A stretch of DNA of 64,000 nt, taken from the NCBI GenBank assembly GCA_009193035.1, contig SWDT01000001.1:2418001-2482000 (forward strand), given 5' to 3'. Below, in pieces: positions 28,310 through 40,433 of this stretch (position 1 is the first letter of the stretch; every line of letters starts with the position of its first letter). Made by a program: the position numbers and the translations under genes. The stretch comes from Halicephalobus mephisto (taxonomy: Eukaryota > Nematoda > Chromadorea > Rhabditida > Panagrolaimidae). Under the pieces are notes generated by a model. That model had not been told where the DNA came from. It was given only the letters and a program-made list of their open reading frames with translations, and ran no database searches.

Positions 28310-30466
28310 ATGCTTTCAAGGCTGTCCAGCAATAGTTCTTGCTTGTCGAAAGTCGTCCTTCGTCTTAGTGAAAAAGTAGTTGCCAATGCTAGGGTTATTC
28401 CGCTGACGATCGCTCGGGAAGAGCAGAATTTCCTTCAGAAGGTTTCCAGAACCTTTAAACTAACTGGAATATGCCTCGGATCTGGTTTGAGTTTTGTGAA
28501 ATGCATTAGGTAAGTAGTTTGATATATGAAAACTTAACTAATCTAAGATTTTAGGCTTGCTCATTGCAAAAAGAATCGGATAAACACCGATACTTCTCCA
28601 AACTCTTTTCGTCAATCCAGTCCTCCAATAACATGGAGTGATCTATGGGAGATAATCAAGCCTTACATTCACTACTTGATCTTGGCTACTGCTGTGAGTT
28701 TTCACTTGTCATTTAGTCGTCATTGGTTCATTTTAGGGAGCTATTTTGGTTGCCATATTCAACATCAAACTACCAATTATGTTGGGAGATTTGGTGAATG
28801 TCATTGCTGGATTACTGACGAGCAAATCATCTGCTTCATTTGGTCAATTGAACCCGATTGCTGGACAGCTCTTGTTACTCTATGTTGCTCAGGCCTTTTT
28901 CACCTTCTTCTACATCACCTGTCTATCCGTTATGGGTGAAAAGATGGCTGCTGATCTCCGTGTTCAACTGTTAAGAAAGCTTCTTCACCATGACATGAGC
29001 TTTTTTGACGAACAAAGAAGCGGAGAACTCACGGACAGAATCATCAACGATGTGCAGGAATGGAAGAGTAGTTTCAAGCTCTGTGTCGCTCAAGGTCTTC
29101 GTACATTTGCTCAGACTGGTGGATGTGTGGTTTCGCTCTACTTTATCTCCCCCAAGATGACCCTCCTGACCTGTGCCATTGTCCCTATGGTCATCATGGT
29201 TGGGTCCATGTGTGGAGCTTTACTTAGAAAACTCAGTTTGGAAGCTCAGAATCAGTCAGCGAAAGCTTCTGGCGTTGCTGAAGAAGCTATTCAGAATATC
29301 CGAACAGTGAAAGCGTTCGCTATGGAAGATGTCGAAGTAGAGTAAGTTCATTGTTCCTTGAATTGTTCTAATTTTGCACTTCTAGTCTTTATGCAGCTGA
29401 AGTGGACAAGTCTAGAGTGCTCAGTGAGAAACTAGGAGCGGGTATTGGTGTCTTTCAGGCCGGGACCAATGTTTTTCTCAATGGTATTGTCCTTGGAATT
29501 CTCTATGGTGGAGCTCAGTTGATGGTTAGCAATGATCTTACTCCAGGTCAACTAATGAGCTTCTTGGTGACATCACAGACGATCCAGAAGTCTCTTTCTC
29601 AGTTTTCTCTCGTGTTTGGCCATGCAGTGAAAGGTTGGGCTTCTTTGGCAAGGATAGTGGAAGTGTTCAAGTTGGAGACGAAGAATATTTACGGAGATGA
29701 GAAGATTGCTTTCCACAGTTTATCCGGCGATATTTCCTTGGAAGATGTTACTTTTGCTTATCCCTCAAGACCGGAAAGTATTGTCTTCGATGGATTGAAT
29801 CTCAAGATCGAAGCTGGGAAGACAATTGCTCTCGTCGGACCTTCAGGAGCCGGCAAAAGCACGGTTGTTGCTTTAATCGAACGGCTCTACGAACCTCAAA
29901 GAGGCAAAATTGCTTTAGATGGCAAGGACCTTCGAACTCTTGATCCGTACTGGCTCCGTCGGAATGCAATCGGAATCATTTCTCAAGAACCTGTACTTTT
30001 TGCTACGACTATTGAGGAGAACATTAGGTACGGAAGACCAAACGCTTCAGATGAAGAAGTACGGGAAGCTGCGAAACTCGCCAATGCCCATGAATACATC
30101 GAGAACTTCCCCGATAAATACAAAACTATCGTCGGTGAACGAGGTGTTACCCTCTCTGGAGGCGAGAAACAAAGAATTGCTATTGCGAGAGCGCTCCTGA
30201 AGGACCCCCCTATCTTGATTCTGGATGAGGCCACCTCAGCACTTGATCAACTTAACGAACAAAGAGTCCAGGAAGCCCTTTCTCGAGTGATGCGACATCG
30301 AACGGTTATCGTGATTGCTCATCGACTGAGTACCATCAGGAATGCCGATGTAATCTGTGTGATCAAAGACGGAAAGGTCTGGGAACAAGGGGATCACAAG
30401 TCTTTGATGAAGCTCAATGGAGTCTATGCTGCCTTGGTCAAGATGCAAGAAGAGCAGAAACACTAA
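28310..30466 (+). CDS. ABCB8: Mitochondrial ABC half-transporter, ABCB8-like
   Basis: The exons are 28310-28509, 28555-28693, 28737-29341 and 29386-30466, giving 674 aa. A Ser/Arg-rich N-terminus (MLSRLSSNSSCLSKVVLRLSEK) fits a mitochondrial presequence. An ABC type-1 transmembrane domain follows (LPIMLGDLVNVIAG... VQEWKSSFKLCVAQGLR), then a complete nucleotide-binding domain: Walker A GPSGAGKST, Q-loop SQEPVLF, signature LSGGEKQR, Walker B ILILDEATSALD and H-loop AHRLST. The VQE(W/F)KSSFKL and VRTVRAFAME-like segments point to ABCB8 rather than ABCB7 or ABCB10. ABCB8 is an inner-membrane half-transporter linked to a mitochondrial potassium channel and to iron handling. The gene converges on CFP1 with about 80 bp between the coding ends. 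Confidence 0.93.
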
Positions 30467-30545
30467 TTAATAGATTAGGTCAGATAAACTTTATCATCAA
30501 AAAAGAGATTCACTTGACCCGAATCATCAGAGATCATTACAAAAA

Positions 30546-32709
30546 CTAAGATTCCATAACCATAACGTTAGTTTCAGAAAAATTTGGATCAGGTCGGCTA
30601 GTAGCAATATCAACAGAGGCTTTAGCGGTGTCATCTTCGAGTTTCTCCTCTTCACTTTTCTTCTTAGCACCTTCTTCTGTCTTCTTCTCTTCAGCAGGTT
30701 TCTTTCGCTTCGTGGAGGCTGCTTTCTTCTTGGTTACTTTCTTCTTCGCACGAGTTTTCTTCATGGCTTCTTTACGGGCTTTCTCGGCTTCTTTCTTGCG
30801 TTCAGCTTCAGCGAAACGGTTCTTCAGCTTTTCCTGGATCTTTTCATCAAGTGTATCAACTTCTGGGGACCAATCAATGTTCTTCCTGATGTACTCCGGA
30901 ATATCGTAGACAAAGTCGATATCCTTTGGCATTCCATACCTGTCAGTATCCTTGGTGATAGTGTAGTTTTGAATAACATCGCAAACATCAAATTTCTTGT
31001 AGTACTGACGACGGGCTTTACTGTAGTCTTCAGTGATTACTTCCATACGACGAAGAAGCCCCAAACGATAGTTGTCAATGCTTCCAAGGAATAACTGAGC
31101 CCAATTGAGATGTCGTTCACATTCTTCCTTCTTCACCGAACAGTATCCCATCGAAAAGAAATCATCCAGATGTTCCATCGGTCTAGCGAAATCGAATGCA
31201 AAATCTTCGCGATCCATATAACGAGGAGCACCACAGATGGAAACATGGTTAGTCAGAGCTCCTTTGTAGTGATCAGCACAAGTAAGGCGTAAACGTTTGC
31301 AATAAGCATTTTGTGTTTTACAGTAAGCATCACAGATGATATTCTCAGGATTGTAGGGCTCCGGGTCTGGTCCGCAGTAGAAGGTTCTCTTCGTAATCCT
31401 GTTGTAACAACGAGTCACATGTTTGTGGAGAGCAGCATAAGAAGTATGAGTCATGCCACATACGGAACACCGTCCGAACTGAAAACTGATCGTAAAGAAT
31501 AATAATTACTGAAAAACTCACAAATGCACACTCTTCTTTCTGTTCTTCAGAATCATCGCCATTGTCCGAATTTTCTTCGTCTGATTGGGAACTGTGTTTT
31601 TTCTCATCTTCTTTCTTTTCCTCCGGTTTGCAAGAAGCGATTTGGTCGAGGTAGTTGATGAAGAGATTCTTCACAGAAAGCAAATAATTCAAGTTCTCTT
31701 GTAGCTTGTTATACTCTTCACTGGTCTTCCGAACAACTTCTTGGTATTCTAAGGTACTTTCAGGTGTAGCTTCACCATACCCACGTGCACGGAAGGGAAG
31801 AACAAGCAAGAGACGACGCTGAAATACAGAGGATATCGTAATCATCTTTAGTAAAATTATGACTCACACGAGCCTGGTTGAGACCACAGGCGTGAGAACA
31901 ATATCGTGATCCTTCGCGAGAAGCTTTCGTACAGCCGGGACCATGACATTGAATAATGTCGGTATTGTTCTGTAACGATATTTTTACCTTAAAAATGGAA
32001 ATAGGAAACTTGCACTAAGTCGCGGACGAGCTGGTTTCTTTCCATAGATCAAAGTCTTGTCTACCTTCTTCACCTTCTCGACAGTTCTCTCTAAAGCTGC
32101 AGTTTCTTCCTCAACTTCTCTTTCGGCGAGTTGTGAAGTTGTCAAGGCATTGTTACAAATTCTTCTGATACATACTCCGCGATTCTCGTGACAGTTGACG
32201 CATTTGTTACAGTCAGCAGTACGGGAACAGCCAGGACAGTTATTGCAAGGTTTGACATCCCTTGGGATGAAAATAGGCAATCCAGATGGTCCTTGTTGTT
32301 CAAAAGCCGAGATTTCTTCTATATCTTCGGGGATGACCTCACGGATTTCACCTAGAGGTACTGGTGTATGAGGAATGAAATCCAGTTCGCCAGACTCCAA
32401 CTTTAACTTCTTTGGGTCTTTTCCTGGCTTATAAGTAATCTGATTAACGGGATTTGCACCACGACAGAACTGACAGTAGAATTTGTCGATCATATTTGTT
32501 TCCTTTTCTGTGAACTAAACGAGTAAATGAAAATTGATATATGAAAACTTTGGAAAACTTACTCCTGCACATTTTCCGTGATACCAAGTCTCACAACCAT
32601 CACAGCAGATCCAATACCTCGATCCTTTGCTTCCACAAGGACAACCACCTTGTTCATCATCAGAAGAATCCCGTCTTTTGTTGGAGGAGGATTTTCGCTT
32701 ACCGGCCAT
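30546..32709 (-). CDS. CXXC1: CXXC finger protein 1 (CFP1), Set1/COMPASS subunit
   Basis: The exons are 32709-32563, 32514-32014, 31969-31868, 31818-31522 and 31478-30546, giving 659 aa, close to the usual animal length. The PHD finger is CPCGSKGSRYWICCDGCETWYHGKC. The CXXC-type cysteine cluster (DVKPCNNCPGCSRTADC) follows, then an acidic/coiled segment and the conserved C-terminal domain (FGRCSVCGMTHTSY; ICDAYCKTQNAYCKRLRLTC). The tail is very Lys/Glu-rich. CFP1 guides H3K4 methylation to CpG-rich promoters. Here the loop normally containing KFGG, after the sixth Cys, is missing about nine residues, so CpG reading is doubtful. Intron 2 has no GT donor in the required phase. AGT|GCAAGT at 32013 gives a GC-AG intron with exact phase. 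The gene is divergent from ARF, with 390 bp between the two starts. Confidence 0.93.
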
Positions 32710-33014
32710 GAGAGGGGGCTTGAAGCTTCTAATTTTATGGAAAAAATGATCGAAAAGCGCGCGCGGGACCCGACCAGTTGGTAGAAGGTACTCTTAGCGC
32801 GATTATCTGACAGACAGTGACACGTGTGAAAGCATGGAAAACGCATCTACGTAGAGCGTTTCGTAAGCTGTGATCCGTTATCTTTCCTTCATAACTGTCT
32901 TCCGATTCCAGCGCTTCTCATTCGCTGGATTATGAAAACTAAATTTCATCGATCTTTTTCCGCTAGTGTTTACTAGAGTCGTGACATTTCTCGATTAGTG
33001 TGCTCGTCTTTTGA

Positions 33015-33785
<771 letters not shown>

Positions 33786-34207
33786 ACTAACCCGCGACTG
33801 TGTTGCAAATTTACCGCCTTATATCAGTGTTCGATGGGACCTGCTAATCTAATTTCTGTGGATACCACTTGAAAATTCCCCATTCACTCGTCTCTATTAC
33901 GTAAATATATCGATGGTTATTTATTAACTCTACGGCTAAATTTTACAACATTGTTTTGGCAACTGAGAAAATCATTGAAAGGGTTTCTTGGGAAGCAGAG
34001 GTTATCTGTTCTCCATTGTCTTGTACATTGCCGTCTGCTATTTTCCGGAACGCAATTGATTTTCCTTTTGTGCACTTATTTACGGTGGCAGTTTGCTTTT
34101 GTAAGATTTGAAGCGCCGTAATTTATGTTGTGGTCTGTTTTTGGATAAAGCTGGGTAATTAAATTGAAACCATAAGCATGGAAAAAGCAGACGAAGCGAT
34201 CGCAGGA
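33786..34207. other. Convergent 3' flanks of ARF and the tubulin acetyltransferase gene
   Basis: No further gene is seen between the two convergent coding ends. Confidence 0.5.
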
Positions 34208-35122
34208 CTACCAGAGCGGGTTGCTACTGAGGAGATGACTCTTTCTTTGCCTAGCTTGATGAGCTCGATTAGCTAAGGTCCCTTCTGTGGAGGTGTCGGC
34301 GTCGACGGGGACTCCAGTGAGTTGACCTTTGGCCTGATGTCCGGAGATGGCGTGGTTCAGCCATCGGGTCTCAGTGGCTCCGTTCCCGATTCGACGGGGG
34401 GTTGATGGACGGGTCCAGCCTTCGGGAGCACCGGATTCTGGAGACTTTAAAGTGTATTCTGAATCCCTCATGAAACCTTACCTTTATAACGAACGGACTC
34501 GAACAATTGCGGGAAAACTACAAAGTTGGTGTTCTGCCAAATGGGATCGGTCAAATCGTAGGTCTTTCCCATGAAGGCTAGGAGAGTTACTGTAGGATTG
34601 TCCAGAGGGATTTGGTATGGAAGTACTCGTTCGCTTTTCAACATGTGGTCAAAGAGCTGACGACCGATTCCTTTTCTTTGATAAGCAAAATGGACGTAGA
34701 AGTCAAGGAGACACAAGAATTCCCCTTCGTAGGTCACCATCTGCTTATCGTAGAGGAAAAGCTTCTTTCTTCCAACTTTGAGGAGCCCGAGAAGGGAACT
34801 CATGTTTCTTTCTCTACAGAGGTGGAATTGAGGTGACTAGGAATTAACCTGTAACTTACTCGTCATACTCCCAAGCGATGTAAAGAGCGTGGTCTGAATG
34901 AACCAGCTTTTCACAACTAGTCAATGGAGTTCTCAAGTGCACGCAATCTGCAGAGAGACGGGCCAGCTTGTCGATGGCTTGATAGACCTTCTCGCATCTA
35001 AAAGACTAGTAATTTTTAATAAATCTCCTTGGATAAACAAACTGGAGTTGCTTGAGACGCATGGCATCGAGTCTCACAAGAGAAGACCCGAGGATGGGGG
35101 AGAGGTTTCCAGAAACTTCCAT
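34208..35122 (-). CDS. ATAT1: Alpha-tubulin N-acetyltransferase (MEC-17/ATAT1)
   Basis: The exons are 35122-35043, 34997-34860, 34813-34482 and 34437-34208, giving 259 aa. The N-terminus [10 protein letters not shown] parallels MEC-17. The GNAT core follows: [42 protein letters not shown] (with acetyl-CoA loop QRKGIGR and the catalytic Asp of LDF), and the FESV region. The tail is low-complexity, Arg/Ser-rich, ending SNPLW. The enzyme acetylates Lys40 of alpha-tubulin inside microtubules and is needed in touch neurons and cilia. Three introns fit phases 2, 2 and 1. Intron 3 (34438-34481) is 44 nt and contains an earlier TTCAG that would make a 23-nt intron, too short to use. Confidence 0.93.
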
Positions 35123-35366
35123 CTTCTGCAGAGGCAATTCCGAACAACGAGTTCTCCAGGACAATCCAGCAAAGGACTGAGTTAGTTAACCTAGCAAGTT
35201 GGTGCTTTTTGTTTCGAAATGCATTGGAGAGCGGTTCCTTTCACTCGTTTTCTGTAATGTATGCATAACATCACACAATCCCCTTCTTCCAAGGGAACCA
35301 CATTCGTGCGTGTCAAAGCCTTATATCCGTTTCTTTCTTCTATTAAAGCCGAATGATGTACCTAAA

Positions 35367-35615
35367 ATGATCCTCAATTTATCTGAGTTTTCGTTTGACA
35401 AATGGCCTTCATATCCACTGAAAATAATGGACCGTGAGCAAGTTGAGAAAGGAGGGAATTCTAATGTCTTCGATAAGTTGGGATTTGTTCGGGCATGGAC
35501 AGATAGGGACTTGACTGACTTTATGAATGATGAGTGTTCGCGCTATGTCAAATTTGCCAAAAATCCCGAATGCTTCTATCCACAAGGGATTTTTGTACTG
35601 GCTCTTGACAACTAG
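35367..35615 (+). CDS. Hypothetical short protein or terminal exon
   Basis: An 82-codon frame from ATG 35367 (MILNLSEFSFDKWPSYPLKIM) runs to TAG 35613-35615 with coding-like composition (Asp, Trp, Phe, Tyr well spread: FDKLGFVRAWTDRDL). The frame stays open further upstream to 35199. An acceptor-like ATTAAAG lies near 35345, so this may be the last exon of a longer gene or a gene fragment. I recognise no family. Confidence 0.3.
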   Translation: MILNLSEFSFDKWPSYPLKIMDREQVEKGGNSNVFDKLGFVRAWTDRDLTDFMNDECSRYVKFAKNPECFYPQGIFVLALDN

Positions 35616-35921
35616 CTATCATGACTATCCTCTCTGGACTATGGATTTTTCATAACAAGCAAGAACTAAAATGGAATTCCCCGTATCCTTTTTCTCCGGC
35701 ATTTCTTATTTGAAGTTGTCGCGCGGCTAACTCGCGTTCTCCTTATGTCTTTTTCTTGCCAACTGCCTTTCTGGGATGGGTTGAAGGGACTCGAACAAGG
35801 ACACTCCTTGAAAACGGCGTCAAAACTCAAACAACTCCAATCATCTCGTTTCTCTAACTAAACAAATCCAAAAAAGCCTCTTTCTAAGTCGAGCTCACTC
35901 TTGTTTAGCAACGACTCCGCC
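35616..35921. other. Short gap without a gene
   Basis: Nothing is recognised between the hypothetical frame on the left and the small minus-strand frame on the right. Confidence 0.4.
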
Positions 35922-36158
35922 TTATTTTTTAAACGAAAAAGGCCGTCTCCCTTGCACAATCGAATTTTGAAGAGCTTCATGCAGCCTATACCCAAAAGGC
36001 AAATCTAAATTACTGTGAGCACGAAGCCCCCTGCGGCGATATTGGCCAGACCTCTGACTCGGAACAAATACATCTACACTAGCGTGGTGTTTAATTGTAG
36101 CCTGTGCGAGTCGTTTTTTGATTTCTTTGTTGAATTTGCTTTTTAGTTGGCTGGCCAT
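35922..36158 (-). CDS. Hypothetical basic 78-aa protein
   Basis: This single-exon frame starts at a true ATG (36158) and ends at TAA 35922. The sequence (MASQLKSKFNKEIKKRLAQA...) is highly basic with an RRRGLR patch. It is head-to-head with the Ly6 gene, only 28 bp between the start codons. It could be a small ribosomal-associated or nucleic-acid-binding protein, or chance. No family is recognised. Confidence 0.3.
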   Translation of the reverse strand: MASQLKSKFNKEIKKRLAQATIKHHASVDVFVPSQRSGQYRRRGLRAHSNLDLPFGYRLHEALQNSIVQGRRPFSFKK

Positions 36159-36186
36159 CTAGCCACAACGAGTATTCACTTTGTCA

Positions 36187-36702
36187 ATGCGTCTTTCAAC
36201 TTGTCGGTGCCTTCTGCTTTTTCCGTTCATCTATCTCAGTTGCTGTATTCACGGGATTCTGGCTGATTATCCTCCGAACATAAGGAGACTGAGATGTATG
36301 GCTTGTATTCCCTCGGCCGGAGACACGACCCAGTTGGATCAGTTCAGAATCAGACAGAAGCTGATGGAGCCCAGGTGCGACATGGAACCAGTACTCTGTC
36401 GAGCAGAACAAGATGCCTGTGCCACGATTACCATGCAAGTCGCCTTGAACAGGTTCTGGGTAGGTGCTGGTTGTGATCAAAGGGTCAACTACGATATCCC
36501 TGCGGACAAACATGGCTGTGCTGAGATGGCTACATTAACTCGTAATTGGCTTCCGGGCTACATCGAAGAACGAAGGGCGATCCAGCGGATATGTGTCTGC
36601 ACGGGAGATCTCTGTAATGTTTCCTCGGGTCACTTTTTGAATGCTATTCTCTACTTATTCCTATACTTTGCTCAACTGTTAATTATGCAAGTGAACAGGT
36701 GA
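36187..36702 (+). CDS. Ly6/three-finger-fold GPI-anchored surface protein
   Basis: This is a single-exon gene of 171 aa. A signal peptide (MRLSTCRCLLLFPFIYLSCCIHG) leads into a Cys-rich domain starting CMAC and ending with the Ly6 hallmark CVCTGDLCN. A hydrophobic C-terminus (NAILYLFLYFAQLLIM) follows, fitting GPI attachment near the SSG. Such proteins often modulate ion channels or receptors at the neuronal surface. Two TTG/ATG choices exist; the ATG at 36187 directly precedes the signal peptide. The exact partner is not predictable. Confidence 0.8.
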   Translation: MRLSTCRCLLLFPFIYLSCCIHGILADYPPNIRRLRCMACIPSAGDTTQLDQFRIRQKLMEPRCDMEPVLCRAEQDACATITMQVALNRFWVGAGCDQRVNYDIPADKHGCAEMATLTRNWLPGYIEERRAIQRICVCTGDLCNVSSGHFLNAILYLFLYFAQLLIMQVNR

Positions 36703-37478
36703 CTTTACTGGTGAGTACTTTTATGTAGAATATCCCTGTATGGCTGCCACGACAATTTTCGCGGGCTTCTTTAGTCTTACTTAAATCTTCCCAACGACAA
36801 ATCTGGCCTGGGAGTTTATCTGGACCCATGTAAACTGAATGCTCTTTCGATTTCCCCAAAAAGGGAATGCAAGTAAATAAGATTATGGAGGCCTGTCTTT
36901 ACAATCGTCCGCAACTTTGTCAATTTATTTCTTTCCTTCTTGATGAGACTTTTCGACGCACGGAAATCCTCAAGAGAAATTAAACGCATGTTTTATCGAT
37001 TTTTAAACAAGTGATTATAACTGCAAATTTCAAAGGTTCGTAGTTGGGATGAAATTGAATGCTAGTAGGATTTAATCGTCTGGGAATCTAATCAAATCTA
37101 GAATGGGAATCGATAATGTCTATCCTAAGCCGAAATAGTTGGAAAGATAAAACTTATTTTAGGTCGTGAATGAGAAAATAAGCAGAAGGTCGGAAATTCG
37201 TTTCGAAAGCAAACACTATCATACAACTCCTACAGTGCCGGGTACAATCACTTTATATTACTGTTCAAATCCAAGAGTTTTAATACAAGATTTAATACGA
37301 CATTCATTGTAAAAGTTATATTTCTGAACATACTAACGGGTAAAAAATTAATCTTGAAAGTCACTGGAAGTCAAGTGGATTTTGGAATTCAACTTTATCT
37401 CATGTAACTCTACCGCTATTTTCCTGACTAAATACTAAGAGGAGATCAATTCATTGAATTTTGACTAGACAAAGAGAG
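36703..37478. other. Intergenic, no gene seen
   Basis: These are convergent 3' flanks of the Ly6 gene and the SLC6 transporter gene. No splice-supported frame was found. Confidence 0.5.
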
Positions 37479-39769
37479 TTAGAATTCGTACATTTGTTGA
37501 CCGTCAACCTCAGCTATTTCTTCTTTTTCCGGAGCGAGGTCAACATCGGGTCGAAAGAGTTTTTTGAATTTCTGAAAATTGATTGCTTATTATTTAGTTA
37601 AATAATAGATAGACCTCAGAGGTTGTTCCGTCAGTGACGATCCAGATGTAGATGGCATATCCAGGAATGCAGAGCATGGAAGAGAGTGAGAGGAACCATC
37701 CAAAGATGTGACCCCATATAGGGTAATCGTAATTATAGGCATCTATTCTCAATGGTTGGTACTTGATCAGACCGAAAATCATGGTTCCCTATAATTACCG
37801 TTTAATTCAGGGGTTGGATTAGAATGTACTCACCATACAGACAACTGGAGTTGCAAAGACCCAGCTGAAATAGGTATTTACGTGAATTTTAGGGAAATAA
37901 TTACAAAAAGCTCACCAGAACTTCCACCAAGGCGAAGGGTAGTAGCCAATCATGGACTTCATGTGGTCGTACCAACGGGTGATGCCCACACTCCAGGAAA
38001 TGGCGATACATTCGAAGAAAAGGAGCCACAAAAGAGCCCATCCAGAAGCTGCGTAGAAATCGAATAACTGGAATACATAGAATCCTCCCTAAAACATATT
38101 GATGGAATGAATAAATTAACCAATCACTTACGTTTGTGACAGTTGACAATCCAAAAATATAACTGATGACACAGATCACTAATACGAATAACTCTCTACC
38201 GTACTTCCTTCCTCTGATGACGTAAGGGAATTCGTCGATGATGGCAGTGAAGAAACCTTCCATGGTGCAGAATTGGGAATCAATGCCGAGGAATAACACC
38301 ATGGAGAAGAAGAGTACGGACCAAATGTTTGTATACGGTAGTTTCAGAATCCCGGAAGGATAGGCCAGGAATAGCAATCCAGGCCCAGATTGAGCCACTT
38401 CGGCGACTGTTTTCCCTTGTTGGACAGCCATGTAGCCAATGAATGAGAAAATAACGAACCCAGCAAATACGGAAGTTCCACTGTTGACGCAGCAAACTGT
38501 CATGGCCTGCTTGTAGACGTTGTTGTGATACTTGTTGTAGCTGCCCAGGGCTACTAGAGCCCCTAGCCCAAGACCATAGGAGAAGAAAACCTGAGTAACA
38601 GCATCGACCCAGACTTTGCCACTGAACAATTTCGAAAAATCGGGTTTCAAATAAAATTCAAGACCGAGACTAGCTCCAGGAAGGGTCAATCCTCGGATCA
38701 GAAGACAGAATAACATGATGTAAGGGAAGGAGGCAGTCAGATAGACGACTTTCCCTGTCCACTTGACTCCTTTGAAGATGCAGAGGTAGCAAATAATCCA
38801 AGCAATGAGTAAATATATGGCGAGATCGTAGCGAAGACCCCCAAGTTCCTCGATTCCGTTGGAGATCCCGAGGACTCGGAAATCCCAAAACTCCTTCACT
38901 GGAGAACGAACAGCGAGATCAGCACTTGTGCAGAAAGTGAAATTGGATTTTGGTCCGATGAAGAACTGTTTCTTGTATTCTGTCAAATGGTCTTCTGTGA
39001 GAATCTTGACGTTGAAGTATTCGGCAATGGTCCTGTTGCTTTCACATTGAATGGGGTCGTATTCTGAGCGGCAGTGTTTCGTGTTCCAGCTAAATGTTTA
39101 TATAAAACAATGTTTATTGTTGGATTATCTTACGTATTGTTGCAATTCCTCCAAGGGACATTATCATCAAGTCGCAAGGAGTTCACCAGATAGGCCATGG
39201 CCCAACTAAGAACGACGATGTAGTAGATGTTGAGCCAGAAGGCCATGACGACGGCAGCGATCCCGACTCCTTTGAAGATGGGACAGATCTTGAACATGCC
39301 CAGGCCGCCTATACTCACTAGTTGCCCCCATGACGTCTCTAGGATGAAGAGAGGAGCTCCGCAAAATATAAGTGAGATCACATATGGAATGAGAAAAGCT
39401 CCTACAAGTTGGCTTTTAGTCTTTTCGTTTTTATGAAGCAACTAATTTATATTCCATCTGGAAGGGGCTTAACCCAATGCTCGTGAGAGAAGATTTGGAA
39501 AAGTTGTGTTGCCTTTTAATAATAGTGTTTCTTTAAAAACCGGCAAAACAACCTGGAAATTTGATCCCAGGGAACCCAAGACTCACCTCCTCCGTTCTGA
39601 TAACACAGGTATGGAAACCGCCTGCAAATTATAAAAAGTAAGAAGTCAAAGTTACCGAAGATAATTACCAGACATTTCCCAAGCCGATGGCATATCCAAT
39701 ACAGCTCATGATGAAGTCTGCCCATGAGGTCCATTGGTCCCGCGGTGGCTGGACCTCGATCCCCGTCAT
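37479..39769 (-). CDS. Na+/Cl- dependent neurotransmitter transporter, GABA-transporter (SLC6A1) type
   Basis: The exons are 39769-39669, 39621-39587, 39401-39134, 39089-38132, 38088-37916, 37864-37834, 37788-37615 and 37571-37479, giving 610 aa, typical for SLC6. TM1 reads [20 protein letters not shown], split over three exons and including the Na+ sites. TM3 has [18 protein letters not shown] and TM6 [18 protein letters not shown], both closest to GABA transporters. TM8 has [12 protein letters not shown]. The large extracellular loop 2 has the Cys pair (RNCNNTWNTKHC). The subtype (GABA against betaine or taurine) is inference. Exons 2 and 6 are only 35 and 31 nt. The chosen ATG lies 23 nt inside an acceptor-bounded exon, so upstream coding cannot be excluded. 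Confidence 0.92.
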
Positions 39770-40433
39770 TTTGATGTTAGGAAGTTTTCTGAAAAACTGC
39801 CCGTTGGAAGTTATTATTTTAGAAATGAAAAATAAATTTGGCACTTATCGACGGAAACCACAAAAATCTACTTTAAGAGCGAGCTTCTTCATCTTCTGCT
39901 TCCAGACAAAGTGGGAGGAGCCCTCGGCATTTCTTTGTCTTTTGGAATCCTTGTTCAAGTGGCCCTTTCTTTCGAGAGGGAGTTTGCTCTCTGGATAAGA
40001 AACAATTTGCCAAGCTTGCCATCATTTGTACTGGGCAATTGTCGCTGTTTGTTCAAGTGAAACTCAGATCGCAAAAGGAACAACTGGCAAGCACTTTTCT
40101 CCTAGCAGGATCAGCTTCCGTCAGTGTGAAAAGACCAATTTGCCGTCAATTTGTCATTCAAATAGGATTTGTCACGGCACTGATCAGTCCCTCTATTGTC
40201 TCAGTTATTGGAAGGCAATATTATCCTGGATTCCAAAGAAAGCAAAATGCAACCTGAGAAAGGAAAATCCAGATGAAAAGAAAATTTGATCATCTTTTTC
40301 AGATGGAACAAAGAAACCGGAAAATATTAGAAAAATGAAGATGACCCACATTGTTTCCGTGACCTGCTTGGATATCCTTTAAAGTCAGGTAAGATCGGAC
40401 AGTTATTTTGTTCTGTCGGTGTGAAATCCAAAA
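39770..40433. other. Divergent upstream region between the SLC6 and PAN genes
   Basis: No gene is seen. On the minus strand near 39888 an ATG followed by a GTAGAT donor could be a tiny upstream exon of the transporter, but its phase does not match, so it is not proposed. Confidence 0.45.

Noticed and set aside
34459..34481. 23-nt intron in the tubulin acetyltransferase gene
   Set aside because: Too short to be spliced. The CTCCAG acceptor further on gives a 44-nt intron and keeps the reading frame.
35765..35810. Possible tRNA T-arm (GTTCGAGTCCC on the minus strand)
   Set aside because: The bases flanking the loop do not form a T stem and no anticodon or acceptor arms could be folded.
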